Part shown: positions 19,286 to 30,878 of the stretch, one piece after another
Layout of the letters: the number at the start of each line of letters is the position of its first letter
Position numbering within the stretch: the stretch's first letter is position 1
Origin: Amycolatopsis sp. NBC_01480
GTDB lineage: Bacteria; Actinomycetota; Actinomycetes; Mycobacteriales; Pseudonocardiaceae
Reading direction: 5' to 3'
DNA: 64,000 nt
Assembly: GCF_036227205.1 (NCBI RefSeq)
Contig: NZ_CP109442.1
Coordinates: 6,944,001 to 7,008,000 of the forward strand
The notes under the pieces: model-generated
Told to the model about the DNA's origin: nothing
Database searches by the model: none
What the model saw: only the letters and a program-made list of their open reading frames with translations
Program-made: the position numbers and the translations under genes

Positions 19286-19610
19286 GACCGTTCTCCATTC
19301 ACTCGTTCGACGCGAATGTGGTGAAGCCTCTGCGGCAGCCGTACACGATCCGTACAACGTCGTCCCGGGACCATGTACGGCAATGTCCGATAGAATCAAG
19401 AAAACACGATTTGCCCGTAAAGCAGCGGCTTGTCCCCGTATACATCGGACGGTCCGGAAGCCGGTAGCGCCGAAGGTAGGGACCTGGCCGGGCCGAAGAT
19501 CACGAACCGGGACAGCGGAGGGCCAGTTTCCGTGGACCTCATGGACAGGTGAGCCGTCGCCGGTGTAGTTGTGGGCACGTCGGGTTCGGAAAGAAAACTG
19601 GGGGCTGGTG
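19286..19610. other. Intergenic region between divergent SH3-protein and ABC importer genes
   Basis: These 325 bases must hold two divergent promoters. The middle (about 19380-19430) is clearly richer in A+T than its surroundings, with AGAATCAAGAAAACACGA. TGTCCGA near 19384 and ATCGGACGG near 19444 form a loose dyad. No gene is seen. Confidence 0.4.
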
Positions 19611-20555
19611 ATGGCGGGGTACCTGGTGCGCCGCATCCTGCAGTCGATCGTGGTGGTCGTGCTCGTCGCAGTCGTCACGTTCGTCCTGTTGCAGCTCCTG
19701 CCCGGCGGGCCGGCGCGCGCGATCCTGGGGCCGAAGGCGACGCCGCTGCAGATCAGCACCTTCCTGCACGACAACGGCTACGACCGGCCGCTGCCCGCGC
19801 AGTTCCTGACCTGGGCCGGCCACGTGCTGACCGGCGACCTCGGCTACTCCTACAAGCTCAACCAGCCGGTCACCGCCGTGATCGCCGATCACCTGCCCAA
19901 GACGATCCTGCTCATGACGCTGTCCACTTTGGTCGCTTTGGTGGTCGCGGTGCCGCTCGGGGTGTACCAGGCGCGCAAGCGCAACACCCCGGGTGACTAC
20001 GTGGTGACGGGCCTGTCGTTCGCGTTCTACTCGATGCCGAGCTTCTTCCTCGGCGAGATCCTGGTGCTGCTGTTCGCCGTGCAGCTGCAGTGGTTCTCGC
20101 CGCTGGGGCCGAGCGGGGACTCGATCGGCGAGATCCTCACGCAGGCGCCCGCGCTGGTGCTGCCGGTGCTCACGCTGGCGCTGATCACGGTCGCCTCGTT
20201 CAGCCGGTACGCGCGCTCGTCGGTGATGGAGAACCTGAGCCAGGACTACGTCCGCACGGCGCTGGCCGGCGGCGCGAGCGACGGCAAGGTGCTGACCCGC
20301 CACGTGCTGCGCAACTCGCTGATCCCGATCGTCACGCTGCTCGGGCTGTCGCTGCCGCAGCTGTTCGCCGGCGCGCTGATCACCGAGCAGGTGTTCAACT
20401 ACCCGGGCATGGGCTTCACGTTCATCCAGGGCGCGCAGGTGCACGACTACCCGCTGCTGCTGGGCATCGGGCTCGTGGTCGCGCTCGCGACCGTGGCGGG
20501 CTCACTGCTGGCGGACATCGGCTACGCCGTGCTCGACCCGAGGGTGAAGTACTGA
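19611..20555 (+). CDS. Peptide/nickel-type ABC transporter permease, DppB family
   Basis: The 314-residue inner-membrane protein has six predicted helices, starting with YLVRRILQSIVVVVLVAVVTFVLL. The N-terminal LLPGGPARAILG stretch and the EAA loop (about residue 215: QDYVRTALAGGASDGKVLTRHVLRNSLIP) identify the DppB/OppB family. The ATG at 19611 is preceded by GGGGG. It is the first of four overlapping genes making a complete importer; the next gene starts within its stop codon (TGATG). Oligopeptides are the usual cargo, but nickel or sugars are possible. Confidence 0.9.
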   Translation: MAGYLVRRILQSIVVVVLVAVVTFVLLQLLPGGPARAILGPKATPLQISTFLHDNGYDRPLPAQFLTWAGHVLTGDLGYSYKLNQPVTAVIADHLPKTILLMTLSTLVALVVAVPLGVYQARKRNTPGDYVVTGLSFAFYSMPSFFLGEILVLLFAVQLQWFSPLGPSGDSIGEILTQAPALVLPVLTLALITVASFSRYARSSVMENLSQDYVRTALAGGASDGKVLTRHVLRNSLIPIVTLLGLSLPQLFAGALITEQVFNYPGMGFTFIQGAQVHDYPLLLGIGLVVALATVAGSLLADIGYAVLDPRVKY

Positions 20556-21436
20556 TGACAACCGAGGTGCCCGACCTGAAGGACCCGCCGCGCTCCGCGG
20601 CCCGGATGACGCTCCGGGCGTTCCGCGAGAACCGGCTCGCGGTGGCCGGGCTGGTGCTGATCGTCCTGTTCCTGCTCTTCTGCTTCGTCGGCCCGCTGAT
20701 CTACCACACCGAGCAGGTGGCCACGAACCTGTCCGGCGCCAACCAGCCGCCGGGCGCGGGCCACCCGCTGGGCACCGACGACGTCGGTTACGACGAGCTC
20801 GGCCGGCTGATGGAGGGCGGCCGGTCCTCGCTGGAGATCGGCGTGGCCGCGGCCGTGATCGCGACGGTGTTCGGCACGCTGTGGGGCGCGATCGCCGGTT
20901 ACGTCGGCGGGTTCGTGGACGCGGTGATGATGCGGGTGGTCGACACCTTCCTGGCCATCCCGACCCTGTTCCTGCTGCTGATCCTGGCGGCCATCTTCAC
21001 CCCGACGGTCAGCCTGCTGATCCTGGTGGTGTCGTTCGGCGCGTGGCTCAGCCCGGCGCGGCTCGTGCGCGGCGAGACGCTTTCCCTGCGCACCCGCGAG
21101 TACGTGCAGGCGGTGCGGATGATGGGCGGCGGCCGGCGCCGGGTGGTGCTGCGGCACATCATGCCCAACGCCATCGGCACCATCGTGGTCAACGCGACCT
21201 TCCAGGTGGCCGACGCGATCCTGCTCGTCGCGTCGCTGAGCTACCTCGGCCTGGGCATCGCCCCGCCGCACGCGGACTGGGGCAACATGCTCTCCAACGG
21301 CACGGAGTTCGTGCAGAACGGCTACTGGTGGATGATCCTGCCGCCGGGCATCGCGATCATGCTCGTGGTGGTCGCGTTCAACCTGCTCGGCGACGCCCTG
21401 CGCGACGCGCTCGAAGTGCGGCTGCGGAGGCGGTGA
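20555..21436 (+). CDS. Peptide/nickel-type ABC transporter permease, DppC family
   Basis: The 293-residue membrane protein pairs with the DppB-type gene before it. It has a first helix (AVAGLVLIVLFLLFCFVGPLIY), a periplasmic loop with HPLGTDDVGYDELGRLM, the DppC signature, and an EAA loop REYVQAVRMMGGGRRRVVLRHIMPN (about 185-210) that contacts the ATPase. The start ATG shares a base with the upstream stop. The next gene begins at or just after its stop, so synthesis of the two permeases and the ATPase is coupled. Confidence 0.9.
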   Translation: MTTEVPDLKDPPRSAARMTLRAFRENRLAVAGLVLIVLFLLFCFVGPLIYHTEQVATNLSGANQPPGAGHPLGTDDVGYDELGRLMEGGRSSLEIGVAAAVIATVFGTLWGAIAGYVGGFVDAVMMRVVDTFLAIPTLFLLLILAAIFTPTVSLLILVVSFGAWLSPARLVRGETLSLRTREYVQAVRMMGGGRRRVVLRHIMPNAIGTIVVNATFQVADAILLVASLSYLGLGIAPPHADWGNMLSNGTEFVQNGYWWMILPPGIAIMLVVVAFNLLGDALRDALEVRLRRR

Positions 21437-21438
21437 CT

Positions 21439-23552
<2,114 letters not shown>

Positions 23553-23556
<4 letters not shown>

Positions 23557-25379
23557 GAATCACCAAGGCACTCGTGCTTCCCTTGGTGCTGTTGGCCGGC
23601 TTGGCGACGGCGTGCAGCGGCAGCAGTGGCGGCTCCGGCGGCGGCACCCCGACCGAGGGCGGCACCGCGGTGTTCGCCGAGGCGCCCGGCACCCAGCCGA
23701 ACTGGATCTTCCCGTTCGTCGACTCGGCGCACAACAGCGGCTACGCCACCGGCGACCTCGAGCAGCTGATGTACCGCGAGCTGTACTGGTTCGGCGACGC
23801 GAGCGGCAGCACCGGCGTGAACACCACCAAGAGCCTCGCCGACCCGCCGGTGTTCAGCGACAACAACTCGAAGGTCGTCATCAACGTCAAGCCGTACAAG
23901 TGGTCCAACGGCGAGACGGTGAACGCCAAGGACGTCGTGTTCTGGATGAACATGATGTTCGCGGAGAAGTCGAACTGGTACGGCTACGTGCCCGGCCAGT
24001 TCCCGGACAACGTCAAGTCCGCCACCGCCACCGGGCCGCAGCAGGTGACGCTGCAGCTCACCGACTCGTACTCGCCGACCTGGTTCACCGGCCAGGAGCT
24101 GGCGCAGGTCGCGCCGCTGCCGATGGCGTGGGACAAGACCTCGGACGCCGCGGCGGCGGGCAGCGGCGGCTGCGCGGACGACCGCGCGAAGTGCGACGCC
24201 GTCTACAAGTACCTGTACAACAAGAGCAAGGACCTCTCCACCTACGCCACCGACCCGCTGTGGCAGGTCGTGGACGGGCCGTGGCACCTCACCGCGTTCG
24301 ACGCCGAGGGCAACATCAGCTACGACCCGAACCCGAAGTACAGCGGCCCGGACAAGCCGCACCTGGCGCACTACAAGATGCAGCCGTTCACCAGCACCAG
24401 CGCGGAGTTCAACGCGCTGCGCAGCGGCAAGACCGTGAACGTCGGCGGGGTGCAGGGCGCGGACCTGCCACAGAAGAAGGCGTCGGAGAAGCTGCCGGCC
24501 ACGAATCCGTTGCAGGCCAACTACAATCTGGTGCCCGCGTACGGCTGGGGCTGGAGCACGACGCTGCTGAACATGGACAACCCGACGTTCGGCGCGGCGT
24601 TCAAGCAGCTGTACGTCCGGCAGGCCATGCAGCAGACGCTGGACCAGGAGACCGACGTGAACGTCGCGTTCCGCGGTTACGGCGCGCCGACCACGGGGCC
24701 GGTGCCGGTCAACCCGGACAACGAGTACGTGACCGCGGCCGAGCGCGGCGCCGGCCCGTACCCGTTCGACAAGACGAAGGCCAAGGGCCTGCTCACCAGC
24801 CACGGCTGGACCCTGCAGAACGGCGCGATGACCTGCACCAGCGCCGGCACCGCGCCGAACCAGTGCGGTGCGGGCGTCACGGCCGGCACGCGGCTGGAGT
24901 TCTCGCTGCAGTACTCCACCGGCAACCCGGCGTACGGCCGGATCATGCAGCAGTGGAAGTCGGACGCCGCCGAGGCGGGCATCGTGTTCGACCTCAAGGG
25001 CCAGGAGTTCAATGCCCTGATCAACGACATCAGCAGCTGCCACGGCTCGGGCCCGACCTGTGAGTGGCAGATGGGCTTCTTCGGCTACCAGCAGTACAAC
25101 GCGGTGCCGACGGGCGACCAGCTGCTGCTGCCCGGCTCGACCGGCAACATCGGCAACTACGACGACCCGCAGCTCGACAAGCTGATCCAGGCCACCCTGC
25201 ACAGCGACGACAAGAACGCCTTCGCCGCGTACGAGGACTACGCGGTGAAGACCTTGCCGGGGCAGATCAACATGCCGCTGCGCACGTACATCGAGGTGGT
25301 GGACAAGAAGCTCGGCGGCGTGGCGTTCCCCGCCGTGCAGACGGCCCGCAGCCCGGAGGAGTGGTACTTCACCAAGTAA
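23553..25379 (+). CDS. ABC importer substrate-binding lipoprotein, peptide/nickel type (SBP family 5)
   Basis: The 608-residue protein has a lipoprotein signal with lipobox LATAC (cysteine near residue 21), then a glycine/serine linker. The mature part is a DppA/OppA-type binding protein: GTAVFAEAPGTQPNWIFPF at the start of the fold, KWSNGETVNAKDVVFWM, the family signature loop around residue 110, and a C-terminal QYNAVPTGDQLLLPG lobe. It is anchored outside the membrane and delivers ligand to the preceding permeases. Its ATG overlaps the ATPase stop. A strong hairpin follows the stop, closing the operon. Confidence 0.92.
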
Positions 25380-25394
25380 GCCCCGTGGGCGATA

Positions 25395-25443
25395 CGAGCG
25401 GGAGGGCCGGCCTCCCCCTTCCGGAGGCCGGTCCTCCCGCTCG
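25395..25443 (+). terminator. Terminator of the peptide importer operon
   Basis: A 21-bp stem with one G-T pair (starting CGAGCGGGAGGGCCGGCC) and a 7-base loop lies 16 bases after the binding-protein stop, followed by TCTCTATT. It is long and stable enough to act as an intrinsic terminator. Confidence 0.85.
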
Positions 25444-25577
25444 TCTCTATTGGACACCGTGAGTGCCGGTACGCGGGAGAGATCACGAAGGGTGACACTC
25501 GAACGGGTTACGGGCGGCTCCGGTTGTCCTTCGTTCGGCGGCGTCGCTCTACTCCGGGTGGCAGTAGCCTTCGCGCC

Positions 25578-25775
25578 ATGGACGACCGTAGGACCGCTCG
25601 CCGGACGGTCCAGATGGCGAGCCTCGGTCTGGTGGCCGGGCTGGGTTTCCTGGTTTCGAGCCTGTGGTGGGCGGCGGCGGTGTGGTGGACCTGGCTGGCC
25701 GGCAGCCTGCTGGTGGGGCTGCTGACCTGGATCCTCGTCTTCGAGCTGATGCGCCTGCGCCGCGGCGGCGACTGA
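25578..25775 (+). CDS. Small membrane protein, two helices
   Basis: This 65-residue protein has a short basic N-terminus (MDDRRTARRTVQ), two hydrophobic segments (about 13-34 and 37-57, rich in tryptophan: SSLWWAAAVWWTW) and a basic end (RLRRGG), predicting a hairpin with both ends in the cytoplasm. No conserved domain is recognised. The ATG at 25578 is used; an upstream ATG at 25524 adds a basic stretch and lacks a ribosome-binding site. It precedes a TetR gene by 88 bases and may share its transcript. Confidence 0.6.
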   Translation: MDDRRTARRTVQMASLGLVAGLGFLVSSLWWAAAVWWTWLAGSLLVGLLTWILVFELMRLRRGGD

Positions 25776-25863
25776 GCGGCCCGGGTTGCCTGAGCGTCCA
25801 CTGTGGACGGATCTCGCTGCTCGACCGCGCGTGGGGGAGACCGGCGCGGGTACGCTGGCGGGC

Positions 25864-26460
25864 ATGCCCAGGATCAGCGAGGCGCATCGGGAGGAACGCC
25901 GTCGGCACGTGCTGGTGTGCGCCTGGCGGTGCTTCGCGCGGGACGGGTTCCACGTGACGTCCATGGACGACGTGATCGCCGAGACCGGGATGTCCGCCAG
26001 TGGCGTTTACCGTTACATCAGCGGAAAAGACGAGCTGATCGAGGCGGCCGGGCTCGAAGCGGCGGCGATGTTCCGGACCGTGTTCGAGCGGCTGCTGGCG
26101 GCCGACGAGCCGCCGCGCCCGGCGGAGCTGGTCGCCGCGCTGGCCGCGGAACTGGGCCGCGGGCCGAACTCCGACCTGTCGCGGATCGCCATCCAGGCCT
26201 GGGCCGAGGCGCTGCGCAACCCGGCGGTGAACACCAACGCGCGGGCGTTCCACCTCGAGCTGCGCGGGCAGCTGGGCCGGCTCGTCCGCCGCTGGCAGGA
26301 GAGCGGCGAGCTGCCGCCCGGCGCCGACCCGGACGCGATCGGGCTGGCGCTCGCCACGCTGTTGCCCGGGCTGCTCGTCGCGCACCACGTCCTGGGCGGG
26401 ATTCCGGTGGACGCGCTCGTCACCGGGCTGCGGGCGCTGGCCGGGAGTTCGTCCACATAG
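25864..26460 (+). CDS. TetR family regulator
   Basis: The 198-residue protein has an N-terminal helix-turn-helix (SMDDVIAETGMSASGVYRYISGKDELI, about 33-60) and a helical ligand domain similar to TetR_C_6-type regulators. It starts at an ATG at 25864 near the conserved EAHREERRRHVL helix. Its target is not evident: the small membrane protein lies just upstream and a DinB-fold gene converges on it, with 7 bases between the stops. Confidence 0.85.
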   Translation: MPRISEAHREERRRHVLVCAWRCFARDGFHVTSMDDVIAETGMSASGVYRYISGKDELIEAAGLEAAAMFRTVFERLLAADEPPRPAELVAALAAELGRGPNSDLSRIAIQAWAEALRNPAVNTNARAFHLELRGQLGRLVRRWQESGELPPGADPDAIGLALATLLPGLLVAHHVLGGIPVDALVTGLRALAGSSST

Positions 26461-26467
26461 GACCCGG

Positions 26468-26929
26468 CTAGCCCCGGTCGGCCAGCAGGTCGCGGGTCAG
26501 CTCGAGGTGGCCGCGGTGTTGCGCCAGCTCCTCATAGATGTGCTGCAACGCCATGCCCTGGCTCTCGCCGATCGGGGTGCCGCGGTACTTCGGCGGGACC
26601 TCGCCGCGGCAGGGATCGGCCGGGACCGCCGCGGCGACGTCCGCCGCGAACTGCTCGCGCACCAGGCGCAGCCGCGCCACGAGCTCGTCGACCGGGCCGG
26701 AAGCGGTGAACTCCGCCGCGCGGTCGCGGGGCACGGCGCGGCCCGCGACGACGTGTCCGCCCCAGAAGGAGACGACGCCGAGGCAGTGCGTGACGATCGC
26801 GTACGGCGAGTTGCCGCCGGGCAGGTCCGGGCTGCGGTTCGCCCGCTCGTCGCCGAGTCCGATGAGGACGGCGGCCATCCCGTCCAGCGCGCGGTCGACG
26901 AAGTACAGGTATCCCTCCGTGGTGATCAC
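26468..26929 (-). CDS. DinB/DUF664 family protein
   Basis: The 153-residue four-helix protein starts at a GTG. It has the DinB-superfamily metal-site histidines in VTHCLGVVSFW (about 47) and in LQHIYEELAQHRGHLELTRDLL (about 128-149). DUF664 members are thought to be mycothiol- or bacillithiol-linked S-transferases, but no reaction is assigned. It is a single gene converging on the TetR gene and diverging from the carboxylic acid reductase 255 bases away. Confidence 0.78.
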   Translation of the reverse strand: MITTEGYLYFVDRALDGMAAVLIGLGDERANRSPDLPGGNSPYAIVTHCLGVVSFWGGHVVAGRAVPRDRAAEFTASGPVDELVARLRLVREQFAADVAAAVPADPCRGEVPPKYRGTPIGESQGMALQHIYEELAQHRGHLELTRDLLADRG

Positions 26930-27015
26930 GCCGGTGATCGTAGCGCCCGGCCGGCCGCCGAACTGTCCACAAAGGTCAGTTCAGCACGAGGTAAAGACTA
27001 GGCCGTTCAGGCTAA

Positions 27016-27035
27016 GATCACTACCACTGGTGATC
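27016..27035. promoter_or_regulatory. Candidate operator upstream of the carboxylic acid reductase
   Basis: GATCAC (27016-27021) and GTGATC (27030-27035) form a 6-bp dyad with an 8-base spacer, 150 bases before the reductase start, in a noticeably A+T-richer leader (27000-27120). A role in control of the reductase is inference. Confidence 0.35.
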
Positions 27036-27184
27036 GAGGCGACACAAGGAGCGATATCTCACAGGCGTCAGCCCTGTAAGACAAAGGATCACCGAAGGTA
27101 AATTTAGTTGTCGTACTACATCTACGCCGGGGATCACTGCCGCTCCCACACGCGCGTAATCGAAAGCCACGGGAGGGCTGACCC

Positions 27185-30100
27185 ATGACGACCGCAAGCA
27201 CGGCCACCGACGAGCGGCAGGAGGAGCGCGCCGCGGCGCTGTACGCCGGTGACCAGCAGGTTCGCGAGGCCGCACCGCTGGACTCGGTCACCGCGGCGAT
27301 CCGGCGGCCCGGGCTGTCGCTGCAGCGGGTCGTCGCCACGGTCATGGAGGGGTACGCGGACCGGCCGGCGCTGGGGGAGCGGGCGATGGAGCTCGTCACC
27401 GACCCGGCGACCGGCCGCACCACGCTGGAACTGCTGCCGCGGTTCGAGACGATCACGTACGGCGAGCTGTGGGACCGCGTCGGCGCCGTTGTCGCCGAAT
27501 GGCACCACGACGCGCAAAACCCGCTGGCGGCCGACGAATTCGTCGCCGTCCTCGGGTTCACCAGCACCGACTACGCGACCATCGACCTGGCCTGCACACG
27601 GATCGGCGCGGTCTGCGTGCCGCTGCAGGCCGGCGCGACCGCGGGGCACCTGAAGCCGATCATCGCCGAGACCGGGCCGCGGATTCTCGCGGCCAGCCTG
27701 GAAAACCTGGACGTCGCCGTCGAAGCGATCGCGGAAAGCGAGTCGGTGCGGCGGCTGCTGGTGTTCGACTACCACGCCGAAGTCGACGAGCAGCGCGAGC
27801 AGTTCGAGGCCGCGCGGCAACGGCTCGCGGAGTCCGGCAGCGCGGTTGTGCTCGACACGCTGGCCGACGTGATCGCGCGCGGGCGCAAGCTGCCGCCGGC
27901 GCCGGAGTTCGACCCGGGCCCGGCCGGCGACCGGCTCGCCCTGCTCATCTACACCTCCGGCAGCACCGGCACGCCCAAGGGCGCCATGTACACCGACCGG
28001 CTGGTGTGCGGGCTGTGGTTCGGCTTCTGGCCGGTGAAGACCGGCCGCGCGGTGCTGAGCGTCAACTACATGCCGATGAGCCACATCGCGGGCCGCGCGC
28101 TGCTGCTCGGCGCGATGGCCGACGGCGGCACCTCGTACTTCGTCGCGAAGAGCGACGTGTCCACGCTGTTCGAGGACATCGAGCTGGTGCGCCCCACCGA
28201 GTTGATGATGGTGCCGCGGATCTGCGACATGCTGTTCCAGCGTTACCAGAGCATGCTGGACACCAGCTCCGGCACCGAGGACGAGGTGAAAGCCCAGCTG
28301 CGCGAGAAGGTCCTCGGCGGCCGGCTGATCTGGGTGGGCTCCGGGTCCGCGCCGCTTTCGGCCGAGATGACGGAGTTCGTCGAGTCCTGCATCGGGCTCC
28401 CGCTGCACGACGGCTACGGCTCGACGGAGGCCGGCGCGGTCCTGCTGGACCACATCATCGGCCGGCCGCGCGTCACCGACTACAAGCTCGTGGACGTGCC
28501 CGAGCTGGGCTACTTCACCACGGACTCGCCGCACCCCCGGGGCGAGCTGCTGGTCAAGTCGTCGATGCTCGTGCCGGGGTACTTCAAGCGGCCGGACGCC
28601 ACGGCCGAGGTGTTCGACGAAGACGGCTTCTACCGCACCGGCGACATCATGGCCGAGGTCGGGCCGGAGGAGCTGGTCTACCTCGACCGTAGCAAGAACG
28701 TGCTCAAGCTGTCGCAGGGCGAGTTCGTCGCGGTCTCCCGGCTGGAGGCGGTGTTCGCGACCAGCCCGCTGGTGCGGCAGATCTACGTCTACGGCAGCAG
28801 CGAGCGCGCGTACCTGCTCGCGGTGGTCGTGCCGACGGCCGCCGCGCTCGAGCGTGGCGGCGACCTGAAGGCGGCGGTGGCCGAGTCGCTGCAGCGGATC
28901 GCGAAGGAGGCGGACCTCAACTCGTACGAGATCCCACGGGACTTCCTGCTCGAGACCGAGCCGTTCACCCCGGAGAACGGCCTGCTGTCCGGGATCCGGA
29001 AGCTGTTGCGCCCCAAGTTGAAGGAGGTCTACGGCGAGCGGCTGGAGCAGTTCTACCAGGAGCTGGCCGACCGCGAGGCGAACGAGCTGCGCGCGCTGCG
29101 CCGCACCGGCCGCGACGAGCCGGTGTTCGACACCGTGGTCCGCGCCGCGCTGGCCGTGCTCAGCTCCTCGGCCGGCGAGCTGGCGCCGGACGTGCACTTC
29201 ATGGACCTGGGCGGCGATTCGCTGTCCGCGCTGTCGTTTTCCACGCTGCTCAAGGAGATCTTCGACGTCGAGGTCCCGGTCGGCGTGGTGATCAGCCCGG
29301 CCAACGACCTGCGGCACCTGGCCGCGTACATCGAGGCGGCGCGCGAGTCCGGCACGCAGCGGCCGACGTTCGCCAGCGTGCACGGCGAAGGCAGCACCGA
29401 GGCCCGGGCCGCGGACCTCACCCTGGACAAGTTCATCGACGCGGAAACCCTTGCCGCGGCGAAGGGTCTGCCGCACCCGACCGGTCAGCCGAAGACCGTG
29501 CTGCTGACCGGTTCGAACGGCTACCTCGGCCGGTTCCTGTGCCTGGAGTGGCTGGAGCGGCTGGACGAAACCGGCGGCAAGCTGATCTGCATCGTCCGCG
29601 GCAGCACGGCCGAGGCGGCGCGCAAGCGGCTCGAGGACGCGTTCGACAGCGGTGACGCGGAGCTGCTGCGGCACTTCCGGGAGCTGGCCGCCGAGCACCT
29701 GGAAGTGCTCGCGGGCGACATCGGCGACGCGGACCTCGGCCTCGACGAGCCGACCTGGCGACGGCTGGCCGACACGGTCGACCTGATCGTGCACCCGGCC
29801 GCGCTGGTCAACCACGTGCTGCCGTACGACCAGCTGTTCGGGCCGAACGTGGTCGGCACCGCGGAGCTGATCCGGCTGGCGCTGACCACGCGGATCAAGC
29901 CGGTCACCTACCTGTCCACGGTGGGCGTGTTCACCGAGGAGGCCGCGGGCACCGACGAGTACTCCGACATCCGCGTCACCTGCCCGGTGCGCGCGATCAA
30001 CGAGGAGTACGCCAGCGGGTACGGCACGAGCAAGTGGGCCGGCGAGGTCCTGCTGCGCGAGGCGCACGACCTGGCGCAGCTGCCCGTCGCGACGTTCCGC

Positions 30101-30670
30101 TCCGACATGATCCTGGCGCACAGCCGGTACGCGGGGCAGCTGAACGTGCCGGACATGTTCACCCGGCTGCTGCTCAGCCTCATCGTCACCGGCATCGCGC
30201 CGCGCTCGTTCTACGCCAGTGACCGGCCCGCGCACTACGACGGGCTCCCGGTCGACTTCACCGCCGAGGCCATCACGACGGTCGGGCTGGCCGAGGCCGA
30301 GGGCTACCGGACGTACAACGTGATGAACCCGCACGAGGACGGCATCTCGCTCGACGTCTACGTGGACTGGCTGAACGAGGCCGGCTACCGGATCCGGCGG
30401 ATCGACGACTACGCCGAGTGGTTCACCCGGTTCGACAGCGCCCTCCGCGGCCTGCCGGAGCTGCAGAAGCAGCACTCGCTGCTGCCGCTGCTGCACGCGT
30501 TCGCCCGGCCGGCCGAGCCGGTCGACGGGGCCGGCGACATCCCGACCGAGCGCTTCCGCACGGCCGTCCAGACCGCGAAAGTGGGCGCGGACAAGGACAT
30601 TCCGCACGTTTCGGCGGAGCTGATCCGGAAGTACGCGGCCGATCTGAAAGGTCTGGACCTGCTGCTGTGA
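27185..30670 (+). CDS. car: Carboxylic acid reductase (A-PCP-R)
   Basis: This 1161-residue three-domain enzyme reduces carboxylic acids to aldehydes with ATP and NADPH. The adenylation domain has the P-loop [11 protein letters not shown] (about 256) and DGYGSTEAG; the carrier domain has [12 protein letters not shown] with the phosphopantetheine serine near 680; the reductase domain has TGSNGYLG (about 774) and YGTSKWAGE with the catalytic Tyr and Lys (about 945). Length and order match Nocardia and Mycobacterium CARs. It needs a phosphopantetheinyl transferase, not seen here. GGGAGG precedes the ATG. It is monocistronic, ended by a hairpin. Confidence 0.95.
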   Translation: MTTASTATDERQEERAAALYAGDQQVREAAPLDSVTAAIRRPGLSLQRVVATVMEGYADRPALGERAMELVTDPATGRTTLELLPRFETITYGELWDRVGAVVAEWHHDAQNPLAADEFVAVLGFTSTDYATIDLACTRIGAVCVPLQAGATAGHLKPIIAETGPRILAASLENLDVAVEAIAESESVRRLLVFDYHAEVDEQREQFEAARQRLAESGSAVVLDTLADVIARGRKLPPAPEFDPGPAGDRLALLIYTSGSTGTPKGAMYTDRLVCGLWFGFWPVKTGRAVLSVNYMPMSHIAGRALLLGAMADGGTSYFVAKSDVSTLFEDIELVRPTELMMVPRICDMLFQRYQSMLDTSSGTEDEVKAQLREKVLGGRLIWVGSGSAPLSAEMTEFVESCIGLPLHDGYGSTEAGAVLLDHIIGRPRVTDYKLVDVPELGYFTTDSPHPRGELLVKSSMLVPGYFKRPDATAEVFDEDGFYRTGDIMAEVGPEELVYLDRSKNVLKLSQGEFVAVSRLEAVFATSPLVRQIYVYGSSERAYLLAVVVPTAAALERGGDLKAAVAESLQRIAKEADLNSYEIPRDFLLETEPFTPENGLLSGIRKLLRPKLKEVYGERLEQFYQELADREANELRALRRTGRDEPVFDTVVRAALAVLSSSAGELAPDVHFMDLGGDSLSALSFSTLLKEIFDVEVPVGVVISPANDLRHLAAYIEAARESGTQRPTFASVHGEGSTEARAADLTLDKFIDAETLAAAKGLPHPTGQPKTVLLTGSNGYLGRFLCLEWLERLDETGGKLICIVRGSTAEAARKRLEDAFDSGDAELLRHFRELAAEHLEVLAGDIGDADLGLDEPTWRRLADTVDLIVHPAALVNHVLPYDQLFGPNVVGTAELIRLALTTRIKPVTYLSTVGVFTEEAAGTDEYSDIRVTCPVRAINEEYASGYGTSKWAGEVLLREAHDLAQLPVATFRSDMILAHSRYAGQLNVPDMFTRLLLSLIVTGIAPRSFYASDRPAHYDGLPVDFTAEAITTVGLAEAEGYRTYNVMNPHEDGISLDVYVDWLNEAGYRIRRIDDYAEWFTRFDSALRGLPELQKQHSLLPLLHAFARPAEPVDGAGDIPTERFRTAVQTAKVGADKDIPHVSAELIRKYAADLKGLDLLL

Positions 30671-30680
30671 CTCTGGCGTA

Positions 30681-30735
30681 GTCCGTCAAGGCCTCCTTGC
30701 CAGCGTCCGACGCGGGTAAGGAGGCCTTGACGGAC
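30681..30735. terminator. Perfect 18-bp palindromic hairpin after the CAR gene
   Basis: GTCCGTCAAGGCCTCCTT (30681-30698) pairs perfectly with 30718-30735 across a 19-base loop, ten bases after the CAR stop. It is placed as a terminator. Its clean sequence suggests one copy of a dispersed palindrome. Confidence 0.75.
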
Positions 30736-30756
30736 GACGGGGCACGCGGCGGGGTC

Positions 30757-30815
30757 TTGACTTCGCTGTGTGCCGGGTCCTACCGTCTGAGTCACTTCGG
30801 TAGGAATCTTTCCTA
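30757..30815 (+). promoter_or_regulatory. Chitinase promoter with AGGAA/TTCCT palindrome
   Basis: TTGACT at 30757 and TACCGT at 30781, 18 bases apart, look like -35 and -10 elements. Just downstream, at 30801-30815, TAGGAA-TCT-TTCCTA is a perfect dyad. It resembles the AGGAAAGTTTCCT-type operator described for actinomycete chitosanase genes under ROK-family repressors, which suggests control by amino-sugar oligomers. That link is by resemblance. Confidence 0.55.
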
Positions 30816-30878
30816 ACCAATGGGCTCCTGCCGGGCACCGCCGCCTCGGTTTCCCCGTTGTCCCCGGAAGGATGACCC

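Noticed and set aside
17297..19324. A 675-residue plus-strand frame opposite the SH3-like gene
   Set aside because: It begins within the DUF222 gene, has no ribosome-binding site and no domain; the minus-strand gene has a signal peptide and a recognisable SH3-like end.
27134..30607. A 1157-residue open frame on the minus strand opposite the CAR gene
   Set aside because: It is the codon-position shadow of a high-G+C gene: Arg/His/Gln/Val-rich, with no domain, while the plus strand encodes a complete CAR.
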